A stretch of 64,000 bases of DNA from assembly GCF_932526225.1 (NCBI RefSeq), contig NC_064039.1, positions 4,229,001-4,293,000 of the forward strand, written 5' to 3'. Position 1 is the stretch's first letter. Each line of letters opens with the position of its first letter. The notes below the pieces were generated by a model, which was given only the letters and a program-made list of their open reading frames with translations, was not told where the DNA came from and did not search any database. Positions 12,717-25,110 of this stretch are shown here, one piece after another. The DNA comes from Nematostella vectensis. Taxonomy: Eukaryota; Cnidaria; Anthozoa; Actiniaria; Edwardsiidae. The position numbers and the translations under genes were made by a program.

Positions 12717-13240
12717 CACCACAGGGCGTGACACTCGTCACGCATCACTCTCACAAGTGTAACACTACACTCGGTGACCGCAAGATCTTCACGCGTGACA
12801 TCGCTCGGAATGTACTTCAATATACTGGCAACAGCTAGAATGATTGAGATGGTCATCACATGTGATAAAGGAGAATCACTGAAGCAATTGGCAGGAATTT
12901 GGAATGAATACTGTATCTAACGCGAGCAACAATTACTAATCTTCTTTTCTTGCAATAGCTCTAGCTTTTGCTGTCTTGTAATGAGTGCTGTATCTAACGC
13001 GAGCAACAATTACTAAGCTTTTTTTTCTTACAATATCTCTTGCTTTTGCTGTCTTGTAATGAATGCCGTATCTAGCGCGAGCAACAATTACTAATCTTCT
13101 TTTCTTGCAATACCTCTAGCTTTTGCTATTGTATTTCTCGTTGTTTAGTTGAATGCCTTTCTTCTTTTCTTCTTCGTTATTTTTTCGTCAAGAACTTATT
13201 TTGCCCTCTCGCTCGATGTAATGAACGCAATAAATGAAGG
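12717..13240 (+). other. eIF4G2 3'UTR with three 77-78 bp tandem repeats
   Basis: After the TAA at 12714-12716 the transcript runs to a canonical AATAAA at 13229-13234 with a GT-rich stretch downstream (about 13259-13280). From about 12903 to 13135 there are three direct repeats of 77-78 bp, each containing GTATCTAACGCGAGCAACAA (last copy GTATCTAGCGCG) and a T/C-rich CTTCTTTTCTTGCAATA block. Repeats of this type could carry multiple copies of a post-transcriptional element. Confidence 0.75.
13229..13234 (+). terminator. Poly(A) signal of eIF4G2
   Basis: AATAAA lies 513 nt after the stop codon and is followed within about 30 nt by a TTTGTTTTGTTAGTGT stretch that fits a downstream GU-rich element. 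It is the first canonical hexamer after the stop. Confidence 0.7.
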
Positions 13241-13466
13241 CCTGTCGAAACTTTCTCGTATTTGTTTTGTTAGTGTACATTTTCGACACTCAGGGTTGTC
13301 TTCCCTCCGTTTTTGTGAACCAACCTTGGGTCATAGAATATGAAAGTAGAATATATATTTCGGCCAACATTTTTATTTGTTAATTATATGATTGACATTC
13401 TCTGTCGCTTGGAATATAGTGGCTATCGTGGGCTATTTCCCTTTTTTCTTTTTTGTCGGGGTTTCC

Positions 13467-16400
13467 TCAACAATCGCACTCGCTAAAATCACTGTCGTAT
13501 TCCTCTCGGAAGGGCGAAACAGAATCTTCGTCTTCGTACTCCTCGCGGCTCATCCGTTTACCAAAAATCCTGCTTGATAGGCCCATAATAGTGTTCGGGA
13601 AGGTTGGTGGCATTTCTTCGTCCATCCATTTGTGACTGCCTTCAATCTGTATGTAAAGTATACGGTGCCTGATGAGTTATCTGAACTGTGAATAGCCAAT
13701 GGTAATCATAAGATACGCCTATTTCAAAGTACGTTGTCAGCGCAAATGGCAGTGCTATCATCCAAAAATACCAAGGGACTCCTCATATTTTACTGAAAGT
13801 AGGAAAATGCGAATAACTCGTGCGGTTAGTTTACTTTTTACTCTTAGGGGCAATTATACTTAAAAGCCGCGATTTGTTTTACAACTTCCATTTGCCATTC
13901 ACCATTTGCACCGAGGACGTTTATTGAAATTATAATTTTCTGGTAGGGGGCATGGTTTTTACACGCATGTTGGTGGTGTGACTAGGCATGAACAAAGGGC
14001 ACAGCCACGCCCCTTATAATTTTGAAAAAGAAACAAGGGAGGTGATGGCCGCTATGACACGTACAATGGTATAAAAAAAAACTTTACGTTAGGTATTGTT
14101 AGGAACGGACCATTAGAAAAGTGAGGGAGGTCGTGCATTTTTTTTGTCTCCAAGACGTGCATGATTTAAAAAAAATAATAATTGTATGCATTGCCTTTCT
14201 GTCTGGTTTGGGCTGCATGCATTTTTTCCAGGTTTTTTATCGTGTATGAATTTTTTTGTTCCTTACTCACCCTCTCCCCTTCCCTTATATGGCATTAAAA
14301 ATGGTTTTAGTAAAAAGAACATACACTTCACATGATTCCCTTTCCTATTACGCTGCTGGCAAACAGATAGAAGGGGCCTTAGGGAGCCGCAAGTATGGCA
14401 GGGAGCTGAGGGACTGTTAGCTAAACTACATGAGCCGCTGATTCTCCAACCATCATCTCATACCACGAGAGATATTTGATATTTGCGAAACAACGATACT
14501 GTTCAGCCCTGTGCAAAGAGTGCCGTCCATTTCTGGAACCGCCTCGCTCGGTTGACAACAAGACAAGGCAAAGGAAACAACTACTTTGCAGTGCCTCTCA
14601 AATTGGTTTACAAATAGCGCGAGCTTTGCTTGCGCTGGGTTTTATCATACCTGAAAATAGTGGATCTTTGGGAATGGTGCTGGTGTTTCCATGACTACAG
14701 CGCACGGGTGTGTCTCTAGCACGCATGCGCTCTTCACACGTGGTAGTTCTACTGACACTTCTTCTGACTCGGGGTCTGGGTCGACCATCACGTACTCTAG
14801 TAGCGACTGCGCAAGCGCGTATGAGTTGATAGGCTTAGTGGGAAACTCCTAAACAACAATGATGATTAACACATGTTTTGATTCAATAAAAAAAAGTTTA
14901 AGTTGGTATCCATGAATTGTTTGTTAATGAAGTCTTTTTACCGTTGTTCGCTGATTGGCTTGTATAAATACCCTCTCCATACGTCCTGGGTCACACAACA
15001 AGTAGTGTGGTAGCTTGAGCACATAATTTGCCCATTTCCCGCCATTCCTTCGCTCTGACCACCACTCGTCTTCGTTATGATCATCCGAGCAACTGCGCAT
15101 GTGCGGAGACTCGCCCCTAGCCAAAAAAAATATCACTTTAGATAAGATATTCGCCTCTAGCTCATTTGATTTATCTAATGTAGTTACTTTGTTAGTCGCA
15201 TTTGCATCTTGGTTTGCAAAAAGGCGTAAAATTTACTTAACTTATACAGCTTAACTTTATTTTTTTACTTTTATATGTTTGTACTATTGAGCTTTATTCA
15301 CTTTGTTTATCAGGTTTATGAAAGCCACTTTACTATTTCATTTACAACATAAATAAGCACGGGTCAATATGAAACCTTCCTCTACCTTAGTTCCTTCATT
15401 TCACTGCCTAGTTGCTCTGGTTCTTCTTTGCATTCTTCAGATTGAATCCTTACCCCTCCTCCCCTCGGGCTAGGTGAACGTCTACGCTTAGAAGAGCATC
15501 TTATCTCGTCCTAGAGCATAGCAAAGAAAAAAGGGTGCTTTTTTAAAAACATTGAGAGGGGGGCAAAACAGAAGCATCGTATAATATCATGAGCGATAGC
15601 TGCCTGGCCTTCTGGGTTGCTCGCCAGGGACTAGGTTAGAGCGAAAAGAGATTTTGTTTTCTAAAATGGCAACCAATTAAATTTGATTCATTTCTCCTTT
15701 AAAATCAAACATTAGCACGACAAAACGACCATCACTTTATGATAGAACAAAATTTTAATGCGATATTACCTGGCCGAAGCTCAATTACACAAACGTGAGA
15801 ACTGCAATGTTGAGCATAATTTTATCTCCAGGCGATATTGTATTCGCCTTCGAGAACGCTTTTTCTAGTTGATGTACTGATTTTTTTAAAAGGAAAAGAC
15901 GTAAATTTACGGAGATTACACTCTTTTTTTATAAGAACCTTTTTACAAAAACGTCCAGCCTGAGATTTCACCAAATTTTAAGAACATGCTAAGCCATGCC
16001 GAGGCTCAGATTGCAGAAAAAAAATTGTGCTCATAGTAACAGCCTTATTATTGCTATTGGTCATTAGTGTAATCCGTTTCCTAATAATTCATTTGGGTAT
16101 TACATTCTTTTATAAACTAAAATTTAAGAACATCGTTAAGAACATGATCAGCCTTAAAATGTCCCAAAAATAAGAACGCCCCAGCCTCAACTAAAAATAG
16201 ACGTTTTTATATCAAAAAGAGTGTATCTTGGAAAATATAAACAAGGATGCGTTGAAACTTACTTGGGGACTCCCCTCAGTGTTGTCATATTGTGAGGCGA
16301 GGTTCAGAGAACCCCCGCATGGCCTTAGAGAGTCTCCCTCTGCTTGTTGTTGAGAGGGGCGCGGGGAATCCTGGGAGCATTCCTCTTCTTCTTGATCACG

Positions 16401-17366
16401 TGACTGGTCTGGCCCGTCCAATCGTAAGGCCAGGTTTGGAACATGCTGAAATGATAATAATAGAGATGAGAGTGGAAATTTTTGAAAACGATACCCTTTC
16501 TGTGCCAGACGAAAAGGCAACTTTTCGAAAACAATGACGTTATTTATTTTGTGCGCGCGATGTACACAAGCAAAGTAGAGATTAATATCGATTTCGTATC
16601 GTCTCTGAGTTTTCGTGTGGATGTGCCATTTCAAACAAATAACGCTTCGTTTGGATGCGGATCATTTTGAAAACAGGTAACAACATTATCAATTTTACTG
16701 GGAAAATGAACGTGTTCTGACTGTTGTATGATGAGATTGATACTCCTGGATTCTTCATTTTTGGGTTCTCAATACAAACTATTTGCAACTCCTTCACAAC
16801 TGCTTGCGTCAATAAATAATAAAACATTACTACATTAAAATTTGAAAACATTAAAAACAATATTACGATGCAGGTAATTTAAATATCAGTGCCAGTATAT
16901 GGTACTTAGTTAAGATATGGAGATATGTAAACAGGCACAATAGAGATTGTTATCGATTTCGTATCGTCTCTGAGTTTTCGTGAGGATGTGCCATTTCAAA
17001 CTAATAACACTTCGTTTGGACGCGGATCATTTTGTTAAAAGGTAACAAAATTTCAAGTTTTTAAACGAAGAATGATGCCATGCATTTAGGTCGGGGTCTA
17101 GGAAAACCTTTTGAATGTAGATATGACAATCAAGTTTGTTTGTGTTTACTTATAGCTTTTGCCATGTAATATACCTTTGATTTGATAAGCCAACGCCCAA
17201 GACGTCCGAGTCTAGCGTCCGAATTAGCGTCCTCTTTGTCGTCACTTGACTTCCTCTTTTTCAGCAGTCCATATCTTTTGTCACCATTCCCTTCTTTCTG
17301 ATTGTTACCATGGCCCTCTTCCAGCAAATCTACTCTCTCGAGTGAGCTACCAGCCTTTTCATCCAT
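13467..17366 (-). CDS. Unrecognised multi-exon gene encoding an acidic, low-complexity protein
   Basis: Exons on the minus strand, each with AG/GT borders: 17175-17366 (starts MDEKAGSSLERVDLLEEG), 16263-16445, a possible 33-nt micro-exon 15454-15486 (RRRSPSPRGGG), 14942-15116, 14651-14848 and 13467-13646 (ends SDFSECDC, TGA stop). Phases close everywhere except into 14942-15116, which needs two extra bases before it, so one more small exon or another border between 15117 and 16262 is missing. About 310-320 residues are visible. The N-terminal half is charged and Ser/Asp/Glu-rich (disordered). The 14942-15116 exon has a conserved-looking globular patch (DEWWSERRNGGKWANYVLKL, then YLLCDPGRMERVF). 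The last exon is acidic. No signal peptide, membrane segment or known domain was recognised. An in-frame TAG immediately precedes the ATG, and a splice acceptor may sit there. A minus-strand AATAAA at 13372-13377 would end it convergently with eIF4G2. Confidence 0.6.
15900..16150 (+). repeat. Interspersed repeat family 'AGAACCTTTTTA', copy 1
   Basis: The block with AAGAACCTTTTTA, CCTGAGATTTCACCAAATTT, TAAGAACATGCTAA and AACAGCCTTATTATTG recurs at 27775-27965 in the same orientation, and as reverse-complement pieces at about 32490-32755 and 40115-40195. It is intronic to the minus-strand gene. No coding capacity or target duplication was seen, and the family is unclassified. Confidence 0.7.
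16560..17060. repeat. Local duplications inside the intron of the minus-strand gene
   Basis: A roughly 110-bp block (TATCGATTTCGTATCGTCTC, then GAGTTTTCGTG and CGGATCATTTTG) occurs at about 16575-16680 and again at 16940-17045. Between them, 16690-16925 (GGGAAAATGAACG to GGTACTTAGTTAAGATATGG) recurs at about 18612-18850. This indicates an older mosaic of duplicated repeat units. Confidence 0.75.
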
Positions 17367-17462
17367 CTAATGCTAGAATATGTTCATCACCACTTTGTAT
17401 GAGAGCGAGATTTGGATTCTAATACATTAAATTGTCAATTTCCCTAAAATTGATTATCGACT

Positions 17463-17471
17463 GTGACGTCA
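17463..17471. promoter_or_regulatory. Palindromic CRE site (TGACGTCA) upstream of the minus-strand gene
   Basis: A full TGACGTCA lies about 100 bp upstream of the ATG at 17366, beside a CpG-rich GATCGCGCGCGCG stretch, in an otherwise AT-rich area. CREB/ATF sites of this type are typical of CpG-rich proximal promoters. That it drives this gene is inference. Confidence 0.4.
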
Positions 17472-17639
17472 AATTGGCGATCGCGCGCGCGTTTGATTTG
17501 TACGAACGGGCAAGATACATTACAGTCTACGGAACAGATGCTCATTTGCATAAGCCACTGTCCGGCGTCCTCGATTCCATGCGAAGCCATTTTCTGTCAT
17601 TTGTCATGACAACAGATCTAAGGTAAACCCCCGTGAGCC

Positions 17640-19240
17640 AACTGAGAGGTAATCAATGACAATTATTTTTTTAATTTTGAATGGAAGCTTTAAACGACCA
17701 GAAAGGCGTAATGCGCCATTAAAATTGTCGTGTGTTGTTGTGAACAATATGCGCTTTATTTAAGTGAAGGAAAGAACCAAATACGACCGATCTTCAAGAT
17801 TTCTGAGAAATTTCTAAGATCATGTGGATGATTTACGAAGTTTGGCGATCAGCTTAGAAACTTTGAGTAAAACAGCCTTCTAACTCAAACCCTCCAAATT
17901 CACTTTCCGGTCGCATTTCTCCTCAGAAGCTCTCTTCCACCATATCAATATTTTTATTGCGTTTCCTGAAAAAAAAAATCTAAAGAATTCGGCTAGAAAA
18001 TTTGTTCACGCTAAATTGTGAAATGTTACAAAGATGTGCTCAAGTGCAGGCTTGGGTTTTTCATCATTGAGCTAGGTAGAAGGCTTTATAAGTTATCTCA
18101 TCCCTGTGGAAGCGAAAAAATGTCTGTAAGATTCGATATTTAGCGCCGTCTTGGCCCTGGACACCTAGATGGTTAAAATCTTTTTTTGTTAACGGGGGGG
18201 GGGGGGGGGGGGGGGGGTTGGGGCAGTGCACCAAAGAGCACCATAGAGGACATAAATTATTATACAAATTTATTACAACACCGAATACACTACATGGTTT
18301 ACAAGTGAATTCACATCACAAGGAGCTCAACTCACAGTATACTTTGTTGAGTGAGATAGGGGTGACTGAATTTTACGAAACTTCACAGAGATAATTAAAA
18401 TGATCACTTCTCGGTGAGTTTCGTGCGTTTTTATTAAGAATTTCTCACAAAACCCTAAAACCACTAACTGTGAGCTTGGGCGCCCTGTGTTCACATGTGC
18501 GCATATATAATTCTATCTACTTTCATTTTGCTTTTGTAACAGCGAATGAAGACCGACCCCAAAAATTGGAATTCTGATTAATGCAGTTATTGAAACTTTG
18601 TGTAGTATTTTCAATTTTACCGGGAAAATGAACGCGTTCTAACTATTGTTTGATGAGATTGATACTCCTGGCTTCTTCATTTTTGGGTTCTCAATACACA
18701 CTATTTGCAATTCCTTCACAACTGCTTGCGTCAATAAATAATAATACATTAAAAACATTACTACATTAAAATTTGAAAACATTACAAACAACATTACAAT
18801 ACAGGTAATTACAATATCAGTGCCAGTATATGGTACTTAGTTACGATATGGACTCGATATTGACATATTTCCTGTTTTATCTGCTCCCTGGGTCGAGTAG
18901 TAGTATCGTTTACAAATGACACATGGAAGAAATTGCATCTACATTCTTTAGAATTAGGGACTAAAAATATACAACGGCAGAGAGACTACGACAGCATACA
19001 CATAAGTGTGTGTAGCTATCATTTTCTCTTTAAGGTGCAGAGAAATATAACTTGTGCACCATTGTTGTCCTCTGCTGTCATAAATCTTCAGTTTGCTACT
19101 ATGACTCACCCCTTCCCCATTAAAAAAATTACTAGCTATGACCACGTCTGTATATGTAATTGCCTACAAAAATGCTAACATAAAATTGAACATTATCATT
19201 ATCCAATAAATATTCCATAAAAAATATTGAGAAGGCTAGA
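17640..19240. other. Intergenic region with a G-tract and repeat copies
   Basis: No coding exon was seen. It contains an uninterrupted run of 24 G (18194-18217) followed by TTGGGG, a potential G-quadruplex or slippage site. It also contains the second copy (18612-18850) of the repeat present at 16690-16925. The remaining sequence is AT-rich and featureless. Confidence 0.6.
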
Positions 19241-19516
19241 TTAATCATCGTCATCAGGTGTAAAGATGTCGTTTTCTTCAAGCCAAGCTGCTCCCTCCCT
19301 CGATATCACAGCACCAACATATATGAATGGTATCACAACTACAATGACCTTGAGCAAGCCAAAACTGACATGGTCTGGCTTGCTAGCAACAGCTCCCGTT
19401 TCTGTGGTCTTGATTGTCCTTTGTTGGGTCAGTGAGAGTTTTTTACCAAGTGATGCTCTTGGGTGGAGGTAGGATCTTGACGCATTGGCAAGACTTCCAA
19501 AGATTCTGCTGGCCAT
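19241..19516 (-). CDS. SMDT1: Essential MCU regulator, mitochondrial (EMRE)
   Basis: EMRE is a single-pass inner-membrane subunit of the mitochondrial calcium uniporter. It is needed for metazoan MCU channel activity and tethers the MICU1-MICU2 gatekeeper. The 91-residue product fits the family (about 107 in human). Residues 1-40 are a basic, Ser/Arg-rich presequence. At 46-72 lies the family core: a KPD motif, SFGLLKVIVVVIPFIYVG and the small-residue GAVIS motif within the membrane helix. The tail WLEENDIFTPDDDD (78-91) is the conserved EEHDIF-type segment with an acidic end. I chose ATG 19514-19516 because an acceptor AG (19530-19531) lies 13 nt upstream; the longer frame from 19549 runs into that intron. 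A 5'UTR exon with donor ATAG|GTAAGAGC ends at 20304. The acidic tail is shorter than in vertebrates. Confidence 0.95.
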   Translation of the reverse strand: MASRIFGSLANASRSYLHPRASLGKKLSLTQQRTIKTTETGAVASKPDHVSFGLLKVIVVVIPFIYVGAVISREGAAWLEENDIFTPDDDD

Positions 19517-20303
19517 TTTGAAGAACTTTCTAAAAGAACAAAGGGACACAACATTTTCTAATACATGTTTTTCAAAATAGCTGGAAAAAACATCTCCCTT
19601 GTCTTGTGATCACCCAAATGGTGCCAGTGGTAACTACTGTATAATCTGGCCTTTAGAAAAAGTCTTAGTCTGTATCTGGCAGGGAAGGTTAACATCCCTT
19701 TTTCCTTATCAATATCGTTTGCAAGCAGTTGGCTTGCCTTGTTTTTTTCCTGGAATGTGGCCTTTGCCGTCCAGCACAGCGACAGGCCCTAGCAAGCATT
19801 GTGTTTTTCTCAGCAAACTGGTGACTACAAATTACCATGCAAAGGCACGTTCAATAGTGGCGAATACTTGAAGGTATTTTGTTAAGTTGATACCTATAAA
19901 GCAAATCAATGTTTACTATTTTGAATGATGTTAGCTCTCTTTGCCACACTTACAGCCCAGGTAAATGTAGTGTAGCCTGTAATAGCGGGGACCGACTTGA
20001 AATATAGTATCCTTGATATTCTTTAGTTCTAGTTTTTACTTTCTGTTGTCGTGAACAAGCTTAGAGTCCATCAAAGCCCACAATAAAACAACGCTGATTC
20101 GGATAGAATACCTAGTATAGAATAATATTTTTCTTGATTTCTTTCACCGGTATTGCTTTTTTGTAGTTGATTTCATATAGCGATTCCAAGCAATTTTTAA
20201 CAACTTAGGCTTGGCTAACATCGATAAAAACAACAAACAAAGAAGATCAGAAAATACCCGATTTCAAAACCAGGACGGCGCAATTACATTACTAAGCTCT
20301 TAC

Positions 20304-20420
20304 CTATCGTCTCTGAAAACTGTAAGGATATGTTTGGAGATTGCTTGAATAAAACACTTGCAGAAACAGTGTAGTTTGTCGTTCGAATCTCTCGAGTGTA
20401 TACTCCCAAAATGGCGACGG
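20304..20420 (-). promoter_or_regulatory. EMRE 5'UTR exon and core promoter with YY1-type motif
   Basis: The minus-strand donor ATAG|GTAAGAGC at 20304 fits the acceptor in front of the EMRE start. Just upstream, 20408-20416 reads AAAATGGCG on the plus strand (CGCCATTTT on the minus strand), the YY1 core motif that marks start regions of many housekeeping and mitochondrial genes. There is no TATA box. The same motif would be an ATG context for a divergent plus-strand start, but that frame stops after 15 codons. Confidence 0.5.
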
Positions 20421-23400
20421 ACAACACGCTGACAAAAATACTGTGTTGGGTATGGTAGGGCTAGAGAGGAACACAGGCAACCCGCGTCAAGTTGTGGTAT
20501 AACAGAAAAGCTAGAAAAACTAGATGGTCTGCGAAGCGTGGGCTGCAGGCGTGTAGTAGAAGGTAAAAGGTATATTAAACGCCTATGTGAAACAGATTAA
20601 CGGTTCGAGCGTTTGGCTAAGTTCAAACGTCGTATTATCCATGAATGAATCGAGTCTATTGTTTCATTTTCATTTGCGGCATTTGCATTGAATACGGCTC
20701 ATGGATAATACGATCAGCCTTAGCCCTTCGTCAGAGTAAAAGATACCGAATATGATGCGAACAATCGGTAGTGTGTCGGCGCCGCGCGCGCGGGCCGACA
20801 AAGGAACAATAGGAGAGGGGCGCGCTAAAGAAATTGTAATTATCTATGCAAATGACAGCTTGTTGTTTATACCGAGTAAGTACGCAGCTGCTTTGTCTCC
20901 TATTATCTTTGTTCTACTAAGGAGTTCTTTTGTCTCTATTCTTCTCGTTCTTTGTGTCGAGGTGCGGATATTATTCATTTGCCCAATCAAATTGCGGCTT
21001 GTAAGAGCTGCGTACTGGCCCTTTATACCTAGGGGGCTCTACAGTCAAGAGAGAAAATAACTCTATTCTCTTTCTAGATGCGAGAGTCATTGGAACCATT
21101 GTGCAAAGAAACTCCACAAATAGACAAGTGGTCGACGAAGTGTCCTGGGAGGTTTATAATAAAAATGACTAGAAACTGGTTGAATGTATGGCGGGTGATT
21201 ACATCGTTGCGATGTTCACAAAAACGCGTGCCAAGCTAATCATACCGCAAAGCTTACAAAATATACAATAATTGAGATTGCTTGTAGTGCATGTGATATG
21301 GTCCGTGACAGAGTGTGACTCTCCATTGGGTCCGATAATGGTGGTAGGAACGATATAATCACAAGTGGTACATCTCTCCCTGGTACATCCCTCCCTTTTA
21401 GCAAGAGATGAATCACTTGTCACGGGTTTCTACTGTGTAGATTTCAAGGGATCTTGACTTTGTCGATTTATATTTTATCATTTACAGATATCAAATGGTA
21501 GGTCCGTAATAAGGGAAGGGTCATTATTTAACAGGGGGGTGCTATGTTTGGGGAGGGTTGAATTTTTTGAGCGCCGATTTGGGGGAGGGCCTCAATTTTT
21601 AAACTGGGTTTCGGGGATTTTTTTTGAACAGGTGTTCTGATCAATTTCCGAGCTTCCTAATAGTGTGGAATTTCAAATTTTCTGGGTAGAACCCCAGACC
21701 CCATAAAAATTAGATAAATAAATATGATGGGCCTCTTGCCTACACATGACTCCGTTTGACTATGGCGCTTCTATTTGTTTTATCTTTTAAAGTTTTGGTT
21801 TTGGAATCTCTATTCACGTCACTCCCCCAAACTTTTCAGATTGGGTAGTATGAAAAAAATATACAAATAAACATTCTGGTGGAAAGGAGCTTGTATGATG
21901 CTATTTAGCTTTTAACAATAATGACTAACATTGCAATGGGGAGTATGCCCCCGGACCCCTTATATGCAATACTATATATACCCCTTGAATACTTATACAA
22001 TCATAAAATCTTTTGGTCCTCCTGGTAGAAATTGCCGTACGTAAAGAGTATCCCACGGCTAGACTATAATTTTAATAAAGTAAACCGGATATTTAGGGGG
22101 TCTCCTCTAAGCATGTCCCTTTTCTCAATATTCTCTACCTGAATAGTTTTTTAACTCTCTTTCGTAAAATAGTGTGAAAACGACCGAAAATGTACATGAA
22201 CAAAGTTTGGATTTACATTCTTTTTGTACTAGGGGAGGGCCTTAATTTTTAGTCGCCTTTTTGGGGGCAGGGTCACAGTTTTTGGGCTTTACATAAGGGG
22301 GTGGGGGGAAGGTCGGGATTTTTGAACCGGAAACAAATTCAACTTAGCAGCCCTACCCCCCAGATAAATAATGATCCTTCCCCATCACATGGTGGGGAGT
22401 GTTTTTTCGAATAGAAGAGAAAGCACTCTAATAAAGACGTGAAAAGAAGCTGTGGTTTAGGGCCTCTTTCTGATATTAGGGACTAGGCCACGGTGCAATG
22501 AATCATAATTACTTTTAACTGTTGCAAAATATGGTTCTTAGGGAAAATCCCACTCGGGTTTTAAGAGAAATAGTTAATATAACAGAGAGCATATACTCTG
22601 TTGCGGGGACACTCGACTGGGTACTAAAATAATATAAACACGACGCGCGCGTTTTTCTTGACAATTTATTTTTCTATGAGTGACTATATAAGTCTTTCGC
22701 GGAAGCAGTGTTTAATCCTTTATTTCCCTCTCCTTACTGTCACTAGCGGCCACGTATATGATGCATATGGTACAAGTATACGTATATACAAAACAAAAGT
22801 ATAAACAAATTGTCTTAAAAGACTCTGCCATGTAGACGAGATTCGCTACCGGTTTTGGGTATATTTTATCCATTACTCCGGTTAAAGAACGCGACCACTT
22901 TGAGTGTTTTGCTTGATTTAAATCATTTGAAGGTACGTGTAGATAGTACCCACCGCTCTAGAAGGGATATTAATCAGTGCCCCTTCTCCAGAGAAATGAA
23001 AGTAGACAAGCCCTCCCTCCTGGTTTCTGGCTCCACTTCCCTCCATCCCGATAATTATTGCACAGTCCCTTATTTATGAGCCCCTGATAGTAGCGCAAAA
23101 ACAGAGAGACGAAGGGGCGTCTTGTCAAACATGCGTGAGAAACTGTTTCCGCGCATGCTCTGGTGAGTCAGGTTCGCTGTCCACTTGTTTGGAAAACTGC
23201 GAAGTTGCCCCGTTAATAGTACTGGGGGAGTGGGACATCTTTACTGCGAACAGAAAATAAACAACGATAAGGGATTGTTCATTAAAAACCCTAAGGTATG
23301 GGGGGGGGGGGGGGGATTTTGACTGAAGACGTCTTGAAATTTCTGCTCCCCCCCTTCCTACAGAGGAACGTTTTTTTCGTATCGCCCTCCCCCACCCTAC

Positions 23401-24090
23401 CCCCCAGGATTCCAGTAGGACTTATTTATATCTCCGGGCCCCCTTTAGAGGGCCCATTTAGGTTGTTTGATTTTTTGGGAGTAAATGTAAAGTCACCACT
23501 TAGAGCGAGTCAGACCATTTGTGCAACCTGAATAACAACATATCCATTACCGTGGACCTCATCTGGTTCAAATGATGAGAAAAACATCTCCAGGGCAATA
23601 ACTCGTGTGTGTCAAGCACAGGAAATATGAGATCGCAATAAACACAGGAGTCATGACCGGGTAAAATTGTTGTTTTGTACTTGACTAATGGCAATTGCCC
23701 CAAGGTCGCGATTAAACAGTTTCAGTAACTCGCTCTTGTCGATTTTAATATGCTGCAAATGCAATAGAAGTAAAGATTGTGCGTCATCCCTCCACAATGT
23801 TATTACCTAATAGGGCATGCACTACCTTAAACACTTGGAAATAAAACGTTGATGGCCATTTAGAAGGATGGGTGTCGTTAAGAGTAAACCCGAATATTGT
23901 CATTCATCTTAACATAAATTTTCTCATCTGTACCGAAAGCAGTTTTTTCTTGCATATCAAGCAAAATACGTAAAATGAAATAATGAATAAGGCTGAGAGT
24001 CATTAAGTCAACGAGTCATAAAGTTTCAGAAACTAATAATATCATATTATTAATATCATATTATAACCATATCATAACCATATAAGAATA
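20420..24090. other. Intergenic region, G-rich repeat debris, no gene recognised
   Basis: There is a CpG-rich patch around 20770-20795 (GGCGCCGCGCGCGCGGGCC). A 14-bp perfect inverted repeat (CGTATTATCCATGA / TCATGGATAATACG) lies at about 20631-20714. Repeat debris of the 'GGGGGAGGGCCT...AATTTTT' type occurs at 21520-21610 and 22230-22330, related to 27965-28110 and 28870-28975. A G run lies at 23298-23313. The short reading frames (for example 20752-21060) lack splice signals or family resemblance. Confidence 0.55.
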
Positions 24091-25110
24091 TATACCAGAC
24101 CAGTATCTTATCATTAACCCTCCCGTCCTTATCACTGCCCCCTCAGCTCTTATCACTAGCCCCTCCGTCCATATTAATACGTCCTCTTCGTACTTATCCT
24201 TACCCTTCCATACTGATCTTTACCCCCTACTCTTAGACCAGTACCCCCTCCATACTGATCTTTACCCCCTTTACTAGACCAGTATCCCCTCCATCCTAAT
24301 CTTTTGCCCCTTCACTTAGATCAGTACCCCCTCCATCCTGATCTTTACCCCCTTCTTTTAGATTAGTACCCCCTCCATTCTAATCCTTACCCCCTACACT
24401 TAGATCAGTACCCCTCCATCCTGATCTTTACCCCCTCCACCTAGATCAGCACCCCTCCACCCTAATCCTTACCCACTCAACTTAGATCAGTACCCGTTCC
24501 ATCCTAATCTTTACCCCCTCCTCGTAGATCAGTACCCCTTCATGCTAATCCTTACCCCCTCCAATTAGATCAGTACCCCCTCCATCCTGATCTTTACCGG
24601 CCCCCTCCACATAGATCAGTACCCCCTCCATCCTGATCTTTACCGGCCCCCTCCACATAGATCAGTACCCCCTCCATCCTGATCTTTGCCCCCTCCATTA
24701 AGATCAGTACCCCCTCCATCCTGATCTTTACCCCCTCCACATAGATCAGTACCCCTCCATCCTGATCTTTACCCCCTCCACTTAGATCAGTACCCCCCTC
24801 CATCCTGATCTTTACCCCCTCCACATAGATCAGTACCCCCTCCTCCATCCTGATCTTTACCCCCCTTCACTTAGATCAGTATCCCTTTCATCCTGATCTT
24901 TACCCCCCCCCCCCCGCCTTCACTAAGATCAGTACTTCATCCACTTATATCAATACCCCCTCCATCCTGATCTTTAGCCCCTCCTCTTAGATCAGTACCC
25001 CCCTTCATCCTGATCTTTGCCCCCCTCAACTTAGATCAATACCCCCTCCATCCTGATCTTTAGCCCCTCCTCTTAGATCAGTACCCCCTCCATCCTAATT
25101 TTTACTCTCT
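24090..25110. repeat. C/T-rich minisatellite, ~42-bp unit of two 21-bp halves
   Basis: Roughly 1 kb of tandem repeats alternates ATCAGTACCCCCTCCATCCTG with ATCTTTACCCCCTCCACTTAG, with many length and base variants. The array is strongly strand-asymmetric (C/T on plus, G/A on minus). It lies directly 3' of the GPCR gene and would be transcribed as a G/A-rich RNA if the GPCR transcript runs through it. The minus-strand frame across it (GVLIYVEGVKIRMEG-type) is a repeat artefact. Confidence 0.9.

Noticed and set aside
16292-16537. Plus-strand frame opposite the unrecognised gene
   Set aside because: Antisense shadow of the 16263-16445 exon, which has proper splice sites on the minus strand.
24594-24848. 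Minus-strand repeat protein (GVLIYVEG type)
   Set aside because: Translation of the C/T-rich minisatellite.
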